Shown in pieces: positions 30,938 through 36,648 of a stretch of 36,648 nucleotides of DNA; positions within the stretch are counted from its first letter, which is position 1, and each line of letters begins with the position of its first letter. Below the pieces are notes generated by a model. The model did not search any database and had not been told where the DNA came from. It worked only from the letters and a program-made list of their open reading frames with translations. The position numbers and the translations under genes were made by a program. The stretch covers positions 1 through 36,648 of the forward strand of contig JANLHP010000014.1 in assembly GCA_024654445.1 (NCBI GenBank), given 5' to 3'. The stretch is from Candidatus Curtissbacteria bacterium. Lineage in GTDB: Bacteria; Patescibacteriota; Microgenomatia; Curtissbacterales; GWA2-41-24.

Positions 30938-32029
30938 TTAATACTCTCCAAAAATGCGCTTTACTAGGGGAATTCTAGAGAGAATCCATACAATAAAGTG
31001 CGAAATTAAAAATACATATAAAATCTTTTTAATCATGTACAACCATAAATTAGAAGTAATTAAATGAATTGCCATATTCGCAAAATGATCTAAGAGGTCA
31101 ATGATTAAAGGGTGTATTAGGTATATTCCGAAAGCGGTTGCCGAAAAATGTTTAATTATAAAAAAAGCCTTTTCCTTAAGTGGAGCCAAAAACTTGTCAA
31201 TGTTTATTAGCAATTGGAAGATCAGCAATGACATTAAAATTACATTTGGGCTCAGATAGTCACCGAAATATTGTCCATTTGCTTCACTCCAGAAAAACCT
31301 TATATCCTGCAAAAGCAATTCTCTGTTCCAAAAGTTTAAAAAAGAAGTAAGTAACCACAAGCACAGGATTAAAGATATTGAAAATATAGCTTTTCTAATA
31401 GACAAGCGAGTATTCCTCAAGTAATCTCCCGCTAAAAAGTAGCCGATGTAAAGACTAAATAAAGTAAACGCGTTAATAAGTATTCCAGTTGCTGGAAAAG
31501 TATAAGAGGCTGCTGTTATTAAGAACCCAAACAAAAAACTTAATATTAAAAATCTTTTTTTATCTATAAGCGGCGCTTTATTTAAATTCTTTCTTAATAG
31601 GGGTGCGATCAAGTAAAGGCCAATTATAATTAATAGAAAATAAAGGTGAAATAAACTTCCCTTGAATACACTCTGGATTATATATTCTGGTGAAATTAGT
31701 TCACCCCACCAACGTTGCCTCCACAAAAAGTAAAAGATAGACCAGAAAACTAATGGGATGGCAATTCTGAAAAAGCTCTTATTTACCATCTTTGGAAAAG
31801 AGTAGTTTTTAGTAGGATCGAGAATAAGAAAACCGCTGAGCATTATAAAAAGCGGCACAGCAGACCTGGAGAGAGAGTTTATAAAATTGCCAAGCCACCA
31901 GGAAACACCACCAAAGTAATTTGTGGGGTTTACAAGTGCATCTGTTACGTGTAGGGAAATAACACCAACTATTGCTATGGTTCTTATAAAACCTACGGAG
32001 ACTATAAATTTTTCACTACCTTCCTTCAC
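30938..32029 (-). CDS. Acyltransferase-3 family membrane protein
   Basis: The 363-residue protein has about 10 hydrophobic helices and the acyltransferase-3 (OafA/WecH-like) start: FIRTIAIVGVISLHVTDAL with the conserved His near residue 27, then SRSAVPLFIMLSGFLIL. The family transfers acetyl or other acyl groups to surface sugars or peptidoglycan. AT content looks higher than in the adjacent genes, and it sits between an intact kef gene and a kef remnant, which suggests later acquisition or a rearrangement. The GTG at 32029 is the likely start. TGTTACAAT (32057-32049) is a possible extended -10. Confidence 0.88.
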   Translation of the reverse strand: MKEGSEKFIVSVGFIRTIAIVGVISLHVTDALVNPTNYFGGVSWWLGNFINSLSRSAVPLFIMLSGFLILDPTKNYSFPKMVNKSFFRIAIPLVFWSIFYFLWRQRWWGELISPEYIIQSVFKGSLFHLYFLLIIIGLYLIAPLLRKNLNKAPLIDKKRFLILSFLFGFLITAASYTFPATGILINAFTLFSLYIGYFLAGDYLRNTRLSIRKAIFSISLILCLWLLTSFLNFWNRELLLQDIRFFWSEANGQYFGDYLSPNVILMSLLIFQLLINIDKFLAPLKEKAFFIIKHFSATAFGIYLIHPLIIDLLDHFANMAIHLITSNLWLYMIKKILYVFLISHFIVWILSRIPLVKRIFGEY

Positions 32030-32048
32030 TTTCGGGTCTTTTTTATTT

Positions 32049-32057
32049 ATTGTAACA
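32049..32057 (-). promoter_or_regulatory. Possible extended -10 of the acyltransferase gene
   Basis: TGTTACAAT on the minus strand, TGn plus a 5/6 hexamer, 19 nt from the GTG start. It abuts the edge of the kef remnant. Confidence 0.4.
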
Positions 32058-32058
32058 A

Positions 32059-32163
32059 TATGTTATTCAACCGGAAAAAGTTTCGGGAATGTTTTTGGTG
32101 AACCAACTAAAAAAGAACTGGCCGAATGTGTCTTTTATCGGACTGTCGACTCAGTCCGCTTAA
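32059..32163 (+). pseudogene. Remnant of a second Kef antiporter gene (last 34 codons)
   Basis: Reading from 32059 in frame gives YVIQPEKVSGMFLVNQ, LKKNWPNV, then SFIGLSTQSA and a TAA. This matches the end of the intact Kef protein (YVIQPEKVSGMF, LVNQLKKNWPNV, AFAGLSVKAG and stop), with equal length to the stop. In the first 24 codons the 8 base differences are all silent, the mark of a paralogue long kept under selection. No kef sequence precedes it. The convergent HTH gene overlaps its last codons. Confidence 0.85.
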
Positions 32164-32545
32164 GTTTTCGTCTCCTATTCACTTTTCTGAGCCCCGCTTT
32201 TACAAGAGCCCTGTTCAATCTATCGAGAAATGACACTAGCTCTTCAGCGTGGTTGAATCCTTCTTCCTGCTTTCGAGCTTCATTTATAGCAAAAGCTATT
32301 TGGTCCACTTCTTCTTGGGAATACCCTGCTGCTAAAGTCAGGAATACATCTCTTTCTTCTTCAGCTAGGTTTAGTGCTTGGGTCATTCTCAAAGCGCCTT
32401 CGTGGTTAACTTCTCTAGTTCCGTTAATAATATCATTTACGGTTCTCGGCAGATACCTTGTCCTCCTGGCCAACTCTCGGACTGTTATACCGCCATTACT
32501 CTTATCTATATGCTGCTGGATGATTTGACCAAATTCTACGGTCAT
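32135..32545 (-). CDS. XRE-family helix-turn-helix protein
   Basis: The 136-residue protein has a Cro/C1-type DNA-binding domain at about residues 5-62: FGQIIQQHIDKSNGGITVRE, LARRTRYLPRTVNDIINGTR, then a third helix pair ending LNLAEEERDVF. The rest is helical and charged (EARKQEEGFNHAEELVSFLD) with a basic end. It may autoregulate or control nearby genes. The ATG at 32545 follows a TTGACA-N17-TATTAT promoter by 10 nt. Its last codons overlap the kef remnant, so the gene end was probably formed or extended by the rearrangement. Confidence 0.82.
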   Translation of the reverse strand: MTVEFGQIIQQHIDKSNGGITVRELARRTRYLPRTVNDIINGTREVNHEGALRMTQALNLAEEERDVFLTLAAGYSQEEVDQIAFAINEARKQEEGFNHAEELVSFLDRLNRALVKAGLRKVNRRRKLKRTESTVR

Positions 32546-32555
32546 GATGTCAGGA

Positions 32556-32584
32556 ATAATAAATTATAGGATCAAGTGTGTCAA
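32556..32584 (-). promoter_or_regulatory. Promoter of the HTH gene
   Basis: TTGACA (32584-32579), a 17-nt spacer, TATTAT (32561-32556) on the minus strand. The ATG is 10 nt downstream. A second hexamer, TATAAT (32568-32563), overlaps the spacer. Confidence 0.6.
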
Positions 32585-32606
32585 ATACCTATGCTGAGAG
32601 ATTATA

Positions 32607-33008
32607 TCAGTTTGTGAGGAGTTTGCTCTTCATTAAGTCACGGAGTTGATTCGGGTTTTTCATAAGATTTACTTCGATCCACGATTTGTATTCTCCGTGT
32701 TTGTTTAACATATTAAGTTCGGAAGCGAAAATTTCGCATTCAAGCCAGAAAAATCTCTTGCTAAAATTTATAGCTTCTGTTTTGTCGAGCCGAAAATTTG
32801 TCGGCTGGACCTTTTGGAGAAGAGAAATAGTGCTGCTGTCTAAGAATTGTGAAAGGTATTTAACTGGTTGAGACCTGGAAGTTAACCAGAAAACGGAATA
32901 GTTGTGCAAAATGTATTTGAGAAATTCGTCGAGGTGGAGAGCTGGTATTACACCTTTAGTTAAAATTACTCCGTCGATGTCGATGTAAACGTTAATGTTT
33001 TTGCGCAT
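32607..33008 (-). CDS. HAD-like protein, possibly catalytically inactive
   Basis: The 133-residue protein has the HAD first motif near its start (VYIDIDGVIL, with the nucleophile Asp) and a second motif WLTSRS (about 47-52). Later, where HAD phosphatases usually have the acidic WxDD motif IV, it has FFWLECEIFASEL, so one of the usual acidic metal ligands seems replaced. The family is small-molecule phosphatase-like; the substrate is unknown. The ATG at 33008 gives the natural MRKNINVYIDIDG start. The longer frame begins at a TTG. The gap 33009-33235 has no gene that I can support. Confidence 0.7.
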   Translation of the reverse strand: MRKNINVYIDIDGVILTKGVIPALHLDEFLKYILHNYSVFWLTSRSQPVKYLSQFLDSSTISLLQKVQPTNFRLDKTEAINFSKRFFWLECEIFASELNMLNKHGEYKSWIEVNLMKNPNQLRDLMKSKLLTN

Positions 33009-33235
33009 AAAGTTGTTTCGTGAGTAGGGGAAAAAGATACTGTGTAAGCTATCTTTAGCTTGTCTAATCAAAAATTAGTTCGAAGTTATGCAGATTTAGT
33101 TCAAGTCTGCAAATCTGGAGTAAGTATAGCACAAATTCCTTGATTAAACTATAGGTTGAAGTGGCTAGCTTCAAATTCTTTTGCCAATAGGGAAATTCTA
33201 AGCAATGGACTTAGGAGTTTGTCATAGCTGAAAAC

Positions 33236-33257
33236 TTCATTATATTGATATAATGAA
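33236..33257 (+). promoter_or_regulatory. Palindromic -10 region upstream of the DUF3761 gene
   Basis: TTCATTATAT (33236-33245) and ATATAATGAA (33248-33257) are perfect 10-bp arms around TG. Inside lies TGATATAAT (33246-33254), an extended -10. A protein bound to the palindrome would block the promoter. The leader to the GTG at 33341 is about 80 nt and contains a possible 12-codon frame (33283-33321). Confidence 0.5.
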
Positions 33258-33340
33258 ACGAAGAGGTGTTAAAAGTGGGTTCGGAATGTTTGTGATTTAT
33301 TTATCCTTTTATATTAAAAAATAGATCTCAAGTTTGCCAG

Positions 33341-33789
33341 GTGTCAAAGAAAAAGATCTTTCTAGCTTTAGGCGCTGTTATATTTTTCGTCTTCGTTTTA
33401 ATAGGCGTTACCGCTTCGAGTCCTTCAACATCTCCGGACCAAGTTAAGTCTGAATCGACAGTTGAACCAAAAGCAGAAGAAAAAGTTCAGGACGTTTCGT
33501 CAGAATCTGTTGAATCCCTTAGTCCTGCACCGTCACTCGTCCTCTCTACGTCTACTCCTTCCCCCTCCCCGACCTTAAAACCTACACCGATCCCAACTCC
33601 TACTGCAAAGCAATTACTTGTGCAAATGGTACATACGTAAACAGTGTGGGAAACACTGTTCGTAGACCAGAGTTTGCTCCGACAGCTCCACCCGGAGCTA
33701 CGGCCTTATGCAGAGATGGTTCCTATTCTTACAGTCAAAGCCGAAGAGGAACTTGCTCCCACCATGGCGGCGTCGCTCAGTGGCTGTAG
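33341..33789 (+). pseudogene. Frameshifted DUF3761 surface protein
   Basis: The GTG frame gives a basic start, one hydrophobic helix (about 5-24) and a Ser/Pro/Thr-rich linker (SPSPTLKPTPIPTPT). It stops at 33640 after unrelated residues. Shifted by one base at an A-run (AAAG near 33605), another frame continues: CANGTYVNSVGNTVRR, ATALCRDGSYSYSQSRRGTC, then SHHGGVAQWL and a TAG at 33789. The CRDG and GTCSHHGGVA words are the DUF3761 signature. One extra A would join them into a 149-residue protein. Cause: homopolymer error, true mutation or shift. Function of DUF3761 is unknown. Confidence 0.8.
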
Positions 33790-33805
33790 GTTTTCCTAAT
33801 TTTTG

Positions 33806-33814
33806 TGATAAAAT
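33806..33814 (+). promoter_or_regulatory. Extended -10 promoter of tRNA-Glu
   Basis: TGATAAAAT (33806-33814): TGn plus a 5/6 hexamer, 14 nt before the tRNA 5' end. No clear -35. Confidence 0.4.
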
Positions 33815-33828
33815 TATTCAAGCTTTTA

Positions 33829-33903
33829 GGCTCCATCGTCTATCGGTTAGGACGGGACCCTTTCAAGGTCCAGAGCGGGGTTCGACTCCCCGTGGAGCCA
33901 CCA
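33829..33903 (+). tRNA. tRNA-Glu (anticodon UUC)
   Basis: A 75-nt cloverleaf. The acceptor GGCTCCA pairs with TGGAGCC, then discriminator A and an encoded CCA. The anticodon stem GGACC/GGTCC encloses CTTTCAA, giving anticodon TTC. The T arm is CGGGG-TTCGACT-CCCCG. It is intact and preceded by a possible -10. It could serve as an integration site, but no flanking repeat was seen. Confidence 0.97.
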
Positions 33904-33929
33904 ACAAATTAGCTTGAGGCATTCTCCTT

Positions 33930-33938
33930 TGTTATAAT
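33930..33938 (+). promoter_or_regulatory. Extended -10 promoter of the gene at 33947
   Basis: TGTTATAAT (33930-33938): TGn plus a perfect hexamer, 8 nt before the ATG. No clear -35. Confidence 0.55.
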
Positions 33939-33946
33939 CGTCGACC

Positions 33947-34648
33947 ATGCTACCAGAATCTGGTTTTCTTCCTCCATTCCGCGGTCGTTATCAGACCGTA
34001 TACGGCCACGATATTTACGGAGCCGACGATTTTCCCAACCAGCTCATAAGAAAAACTGATTATTCAACCTTCCACCAATTAAGAAAAGATATCACCGCTT
34101 ATTCAACGGTAAAAAAATGTCACCAAGAACTTCAGGACCAATATGGGATCTCCGTCCCAAATTACAACCTAGTTATTGGCCAAGACCCACTTGATCAGGG
34201 TCCGTCATTGTATGTTGTCGTACAAAAAGTAAATGGTGTCTCTCTGTTTACCAAAGAACACGGACCGAGCGGGGAAGAAGTCAACGATCTAATGTGCACA
34301 CTTATACAGTATTACACCGACAAATACTTAAATGGGGGGGATGTATTAAGCGATATATGCTCTGTGACAGCAGAAGGTCGTTCGCAGTTTATGTTCGGTA
34401 GGTTGAATGGGGAAGAAAGGAACAGATTCTTCTTAGTCGATATTGATCCGTTTGTAGGTGAAGGCGAGCCGCGACAATTATGCAGTCCCGTAATTTCTGC
34501 CCTTTTGGATTTACCAAAAGTATTAGAAGAAGCGTCGGACTTTTACGGTGAAACCAATTTTCAAAAAGCCTTCAGTCTATTGAGGGAGTTTAAAGCTTTG
34601 ACACACGACCAACTACAAGATTGGATAAGAGAGGAAAATTCAGAGTAG
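33947..34648 (+). CDS. Hypothetical cytosolic protein, possibly kinase-fold-like
   Basis: The 233-residue protein has no signal peptide or membrane helix. Two parts recall a degenerate protein-kinase-type fold: SLYVVVQKVNGVSLF (about 92-106) as a hinge-like strand, and FFLVDIDPFVGEGE (about 175-188) as an Asp-x-Asp loop. The usual Lys and HRD-type motifs are not obvious, so this is weak inference. It starts at ATG 33947, 8 nt from an extended -10. It follows the tRNA and converges on the next gene. Confidence 0.75.
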   Translation: MLPESGFLPPFRGRYQTVYGHDIYGADDFPNQLIRKTDYSTFHQLRKDITAYSTVKKCHQELQDQYGISVPNYNLVIGQDPLDQGPSLYVVVQKVNGVSLFTKEHGPSGEEVNDLMCTLIQYYTDKYLNGGDVLSDICSVTAEGRSQFMFGRLNGEERNRFFLVDIDPFVGEGEPRQLCSPVISALLDLPKVLEEASDFYGETNFQKAFSLLREFKALTHDQLQDWIREENSE

Positions 34649-34707
34649 ATTTGGTTCCATTTCCAAGACCTTTGGGCCACATAGCCTTAAATTTTATATG
34701 AGATTTA

Positions 34708-34733
34708 TTTAAGCCGAGCTATTTGAGCTTAAA
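34708..34733. terminator. Weak hairpin between convergent hypothetical genes
   Basis: TTTAAGC (34708-34714) and GCTTAAA (34727-34733) pair around 12 nt. The A/T-rich flanks would give short T-runs on both strands. It may be a weak bidirectional terminator for the genes ending at 34648 and 34760. Confidence 0.35.
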
Positions 34734-34759
34734 TGAGTTCCATTACCCGTAAGAAGATT

Positions 34760-35245
34760 CTAGATAGTAGGTGGTACTCCATCACCCGGAAAGAGACCAG
34801 GATGCAACGGAATACCTGAATCAGGCACTAATTCACCTATCTTTCCTAAACCTTGTGCCATGTTGCCGATATGTTCTACTTCACCTTGAGATAGCTCTCC
34901 TCCGTGCCAGAATAATAACATTGTGAAACCGCCAGACACCTCATTCAGCCATGATTTCAAGCCTTTGTAATCCCCGTGTTGGGCGTCAACAACGGCTTCT
35001 CTAGCTGTCACCCCATCGTCTTTTAATTCATCGGAATATGGGTCATCTGGGTCTTCTTGTGCATTTGTTGGGAATTCAACTGAACCCAAATAGCTCCACA
35101 TAAAAGCTAATCGGACAGCTTCCTCTTCTCCTACGGTTTCACCGCTTTTACCTATTTCGACTACTCGGCCTTGCACTGCCATGTAACGATTTCTTAAATC
35201 GGTTCTAATAGGATTTTCGTCTTGTCCGTCTCTATCTGGTGTCAT
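34760..35245 (-). CDS. Hypothetical acidic protein
   Basis: The 161-residue acidic protein has a polar N-terminus (TPDRDGQDENPIRTDLRNRY), a central helical part with AVRLAFMWSYLG and KSWLNEVSGGFTMLLFWHG, and a Gly/Pro-rich end. No signal peptide or membrane helix is apparent. I do not recognise it. The ATG at 35245 lies 9 nt from a perfect TATAAT, so leaderless translation is likely. Confidence 0.7.
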   Translation of the reverse strand: MTPDRDGQDENPIRTDLRNRYMAVQGRVVEIGKSGETVGEEEAVRLAFMWSYLGSVEFPTNAQEDPDDPYSDELKDDGVTAREAVVDAQHGDYKGLKSWLNEVSGGFTMLLFWHGGELSQGEVEHIGNMAQGLGKIGELVPDSGIPLHPGLFPGDGVPPTI

Positions 35246-35254
35246 GAAGTGAGA

Positions 35255-35283
35255 ATTATAATAGAATTTACTACTATAGGCAA
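35255..35283 (-). promoter_or_regulatory. Promoter of the gene at 34760-35245
   Basis: TTGCCT (35283-35278), a 17-nt spacer and TATAAT (35260-35255) on the minus strand. The ATG follows 9 nt later. Confidence 0.55.
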
Positions 35284-35387
35284 CTTAACCCGACTTTTTC
35301 AAAAGTACCCTGTACTCTAAGCAAGTACGCCTCCAGCGTGTTCCATTCAGGGACACGTAAGCCCACTTCCTTCACTGTTTCCTTCAT

Positions 35388-35417
35388 TTGACAGGTAAAA
35401 TACTTAAGGAATACAAT
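35388..35417 (+). promoter_or_regulatory. Promoter of the gene at 35428
   Basis: TTGACA (35388-35393), an 18-nt spacer and TACAAT (35412-35417, 5/6). The ATG is 10 nt later. Confidence 0.6.
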
Positions 35418-35427
35418 TGGCACGATT

Positions 35428-35931
35428 ATGGTAACAGAACGACCTAACTCTCCAGATTTGTCCCGCCCCATTGAGAGCCTCGTATCGCTTGCCCGGGCAG
35501 AAATTTCTCAAACTAAGCGGGGTATTGAAGACCGAGGGAAAGTGGCTGAGGGAAAGGATGTTGGCCGGAGGGTGAGCGGGAGATTAGATTTAATCGACAG
35601 GTTACGCGAACCTCTTTTTACTGATCAATTTCTACATCTTACGGACACAGAGATAAATATTTTAGGACAAGGTATAGGCTCTTTTATCTCGCCTCATAGG
35701 GTTGGATTGACTGTTAGCGCAGACGGATATCAATTGCATTGGAACAACGGGCGCGGGTATGTAAGACATTCGCGTTACTACGACAGGCAAATGCTCGAAA
35801 CTTTTATGAGAGAAGGTAGCCTGTTGTCAGAGGGAATCCCTTATCCAGAATTTTTAAGACTTACAAAAAGACTGGCTAAGAAAAAGCCACAACAAATAAT
35901 CCAGGAATTCGAGCGGGCAGTCCGGAGCTAA
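35428..35931 (+). CDS. Hypothetical basic protein
   Basis: The 167-residue, mostly charged and soluble protein has a helical N-terminal half and a C-terminal half with VGLTVSADGYQLHWNNGRGY followed by YYDRQMLETFMREGSLL. It has no signal peptide, membrane helix or recognised domain. Promoter and start spacing match the leaderless pattern. Its stop overlaps the convergent membrane-protein gene by 4 bp. Confidence 0.72.
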   Translation: MVTERPNSPDLSRPIESLVSLARAEISQTKRGIEDRGKVAEGKDVGRRVSGRLDLIDRLREPLFTDQFLHLTDTEINILGQGIGSFISPHRVGLTVSADGYQLHWNNGRGYVRHSRYYDRQMLETFMREGSLLSEGIPYPEFLRLTKRLAKKKPQQIIQEFERAVRS

Positions 35932-36605
35932 ACTTTATTTTTAAACCTAGCCCAGACCGTTTCCAAAATTCCTCGCGCTACTCCTTGGCCGCCTAAACCG
36001 AACGCTAAACCGCCAGCTAACGCTACCATTGCAACGAGGCCGGCAAATAATATTCTTAGAAGTTCTTGGGCAACACCTAATTGGTGCAGAACCAAGAAAG
36101 CTACGAATATATTGATTGACCATTGAGCAACAAGTGCTACGGTGTGCGCAAGGTCCTTTCCAAGAGATCTGCTCGCGTTGTAAGCGACTCTGTAAGCAAT
36201 CTTTGCAAAAACCAGGCCGATTATCGCCAGGACAACCGCGACAATTACGTTTGGAATATAAAGTACTACCCTATTTAGAACAGCATTTACGGATTCCAGC
36301 CTCCAAGCCTGAAATGTCGGAATCAAGAAAGTTATGATTATGGACCACCTTGCAATTTCGGCAAGTATTGTTGGCCATTCGATCTCGTGGCCTTCGAATT
36401 TGACGATTCCGTATCTGGAAAGAAGAGCTTCTAGTCTAATTGCTTTAAGAAGACCGATTACAACTCTGTATATAATTGCACCCAAAACTAGGCCAATTAT
36501 AAGGATAATTAAGCCGCCGATTAACGCCGGAATAAAGTTAACAAAATCCGCGATTGCGCGCACTACTACAGAAGAAACAGAAATAGATAAATCCTCTACG
36601 CTCAT
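35928..36605 (-). CDS. MscS-like membrane protein with TM-helix repeats
   Basis: The 225-residue protein has four hydrophobic segments (about 10-55, 85-105, 110-135, 160-215). The C-terminal block ALAGGLAFGLGGQGVARGIL resembles the Gly/Ala-rich pore helix of MscS-type mechanosensitive channels, but the cytoplasmic beta-rich part is missing. It resembles the conserved TM-helix repeat proteins (PF05552-type), so channel function is inference. A perfect AAAGGAGGTGA (36621-36611) precedes the ATG at 36605, unlike most genes here. Its 3' end overlaps the gene at 35428 by 4 bp. Confidence 0.85.
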   Translation of the reverse strand: MSVEDLSISVSSVVVRAIADFVNFIPALIGGLIILIIGLVLGAIIYRVVIGLLKAIRLEALLSRYGIVKFEGHEIEWPTILAEIARWSIIITFLIPTFQAWRLESVNAVLNRVVLYIPNVIVAVVLAIIGLVFAKIAYRVAYNASRSLGKDLAHTVALVAQWSINIFVAFLVLHQLGVAQELLRILFAGLVAMVALAGGLAFGLGGQGVARGILETVWARFKNKV

Positions 36606-36610
36606 TTAAA

Positions 36611-36621
36611 TCACCTCCTTT
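36611..36621 (-). promoter_or_regulatory. Perfect Shine-Dalgarno site of the MscS-like gene
   Basis: AAAGGAGGTGA on the minus strand ends 5 nt before the ATG. This confirms that the organism uses the usual anti-Shine-Dalgarno for some genes. Confidence 0.75.
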
Positions 36622-36648
36622 GTCTCGCCGCAGTTCTGCACTGCAGAA

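Noticed and set aside
32607-33340. Riboswitch or T-box upstream of the HAD gene
   Set aside because: Only short inverted words were seen, with no terminator or known aptamer pattern.
33708-33917. A 69-codon plus-strand frame
   Set aside because: It runs through the DUF3761 frame and the whole tRNA-Glu.
35274-35471. A 65-codon frame on the minus strand
   Set aside because: It covers the promoter and start of the better-supported plus-strand gene at 35428. A shorter 37-codon version from 35387 has no convincing ribosome site or promoter.

Overview
The window looks like a piece of a small-genome bacterium of the Candidate Phyla Radiation (Patescibacteria), most like the Microgenomates. This is inference, based on moderate-to-low GC, dense packing with zero to 4 nt overlaps, Ser/Pro-rich tails on surface proteins, a stand-alone EF-Tu-domain-2-like protein beside xseAB, and dispersed hairpin repeats. 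TGA acts as a normal stop (for example in eno), so the genetic code is 11. There are no rRNA genes, CRISPR array, transposase or prophage.

Layout. (1) 1-8.6 kb: a secreted transglutaminase-like protein, then uvrA, a small membrane ORF and uvrB on the minus strand, with lexA divergent. Related hairpin repeats lie upstream of uvrA and between uvrB and lexA. (2) 8.7-11.8 kb: an NRAMP-family transporter with altered metal-site motifs, divergent from rsmI, then an ECF-like sigma factor with an extra N-terminal region-4-like segment. (3) 11.8-16.9 kb: a lower-glycolysis operon, PEP synthase-enolase-iPGM (pps-eno-gpmI), with tightly coupled starts. (4) 17.0-19.5 kb: xseA-xseB-EF-like-holA. (5) 19.56-19.95 kb: a non-coding stretch with two promoter-hairpin-terminator units, read as a pair of related small RNAs whose stems all carry GCAA tetraloops. 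This is the most novel-looking item. (6) 20-23.4 kb: an anchored extracytoplasmic protein, a very acidic Asp/Gly-rich small protein, dinB with a small DUF6504-like partner, and a four-helix-bundle (IVP) protein. (7) 23.6-30.9 kb: an (alpha/alpha)6-barrel glycosidase, a CvpA-CAP fusion, a coiled-coil protein, a frameshifted gene, a class A penicillin-binding protein and a Kef-type antiporter. (8) 30.9-33.8 kb: an accessory segment with an AT-rich acyltransferase, a second kef 3' end left as a remnant, an HTH regulator, a HAD-like protein and a frameshifted DUF3761 protein. (9) 33.8-36.6 kb: tRNA-Glu(UUC), three unrecognised proteins and an MscS-like membrane protein.

A theme runs through the whole window. 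Many start codons sit only 6-12 nt downstream of a recognisable -10 box (TATAAT-like, often with an upstream TG), with no Shine-Dalgarno sequence. This predicts leaderless or near-leaderless mRNAs. A minority of genes (uvrA, the acidic protein, the MscS-like protein) have a strong AAAGGAGG- or GAGGAG-type site instead. The start calls here use this pattern and are shorter than the longest open frame for uvrA, lexA, pps, xseA, the coiled-coil protein, the Kef protein and the HAD protein.

Functionally, the window combines DNA repair and SOS genes (uvrA, uvrB, lexA, xseAB, dinB), the lower glycolytic steps, envelope building (PBP, CAP, transglutaminase, acyltransferase) and ion transport (NRAMP, Kef, MscS-like).
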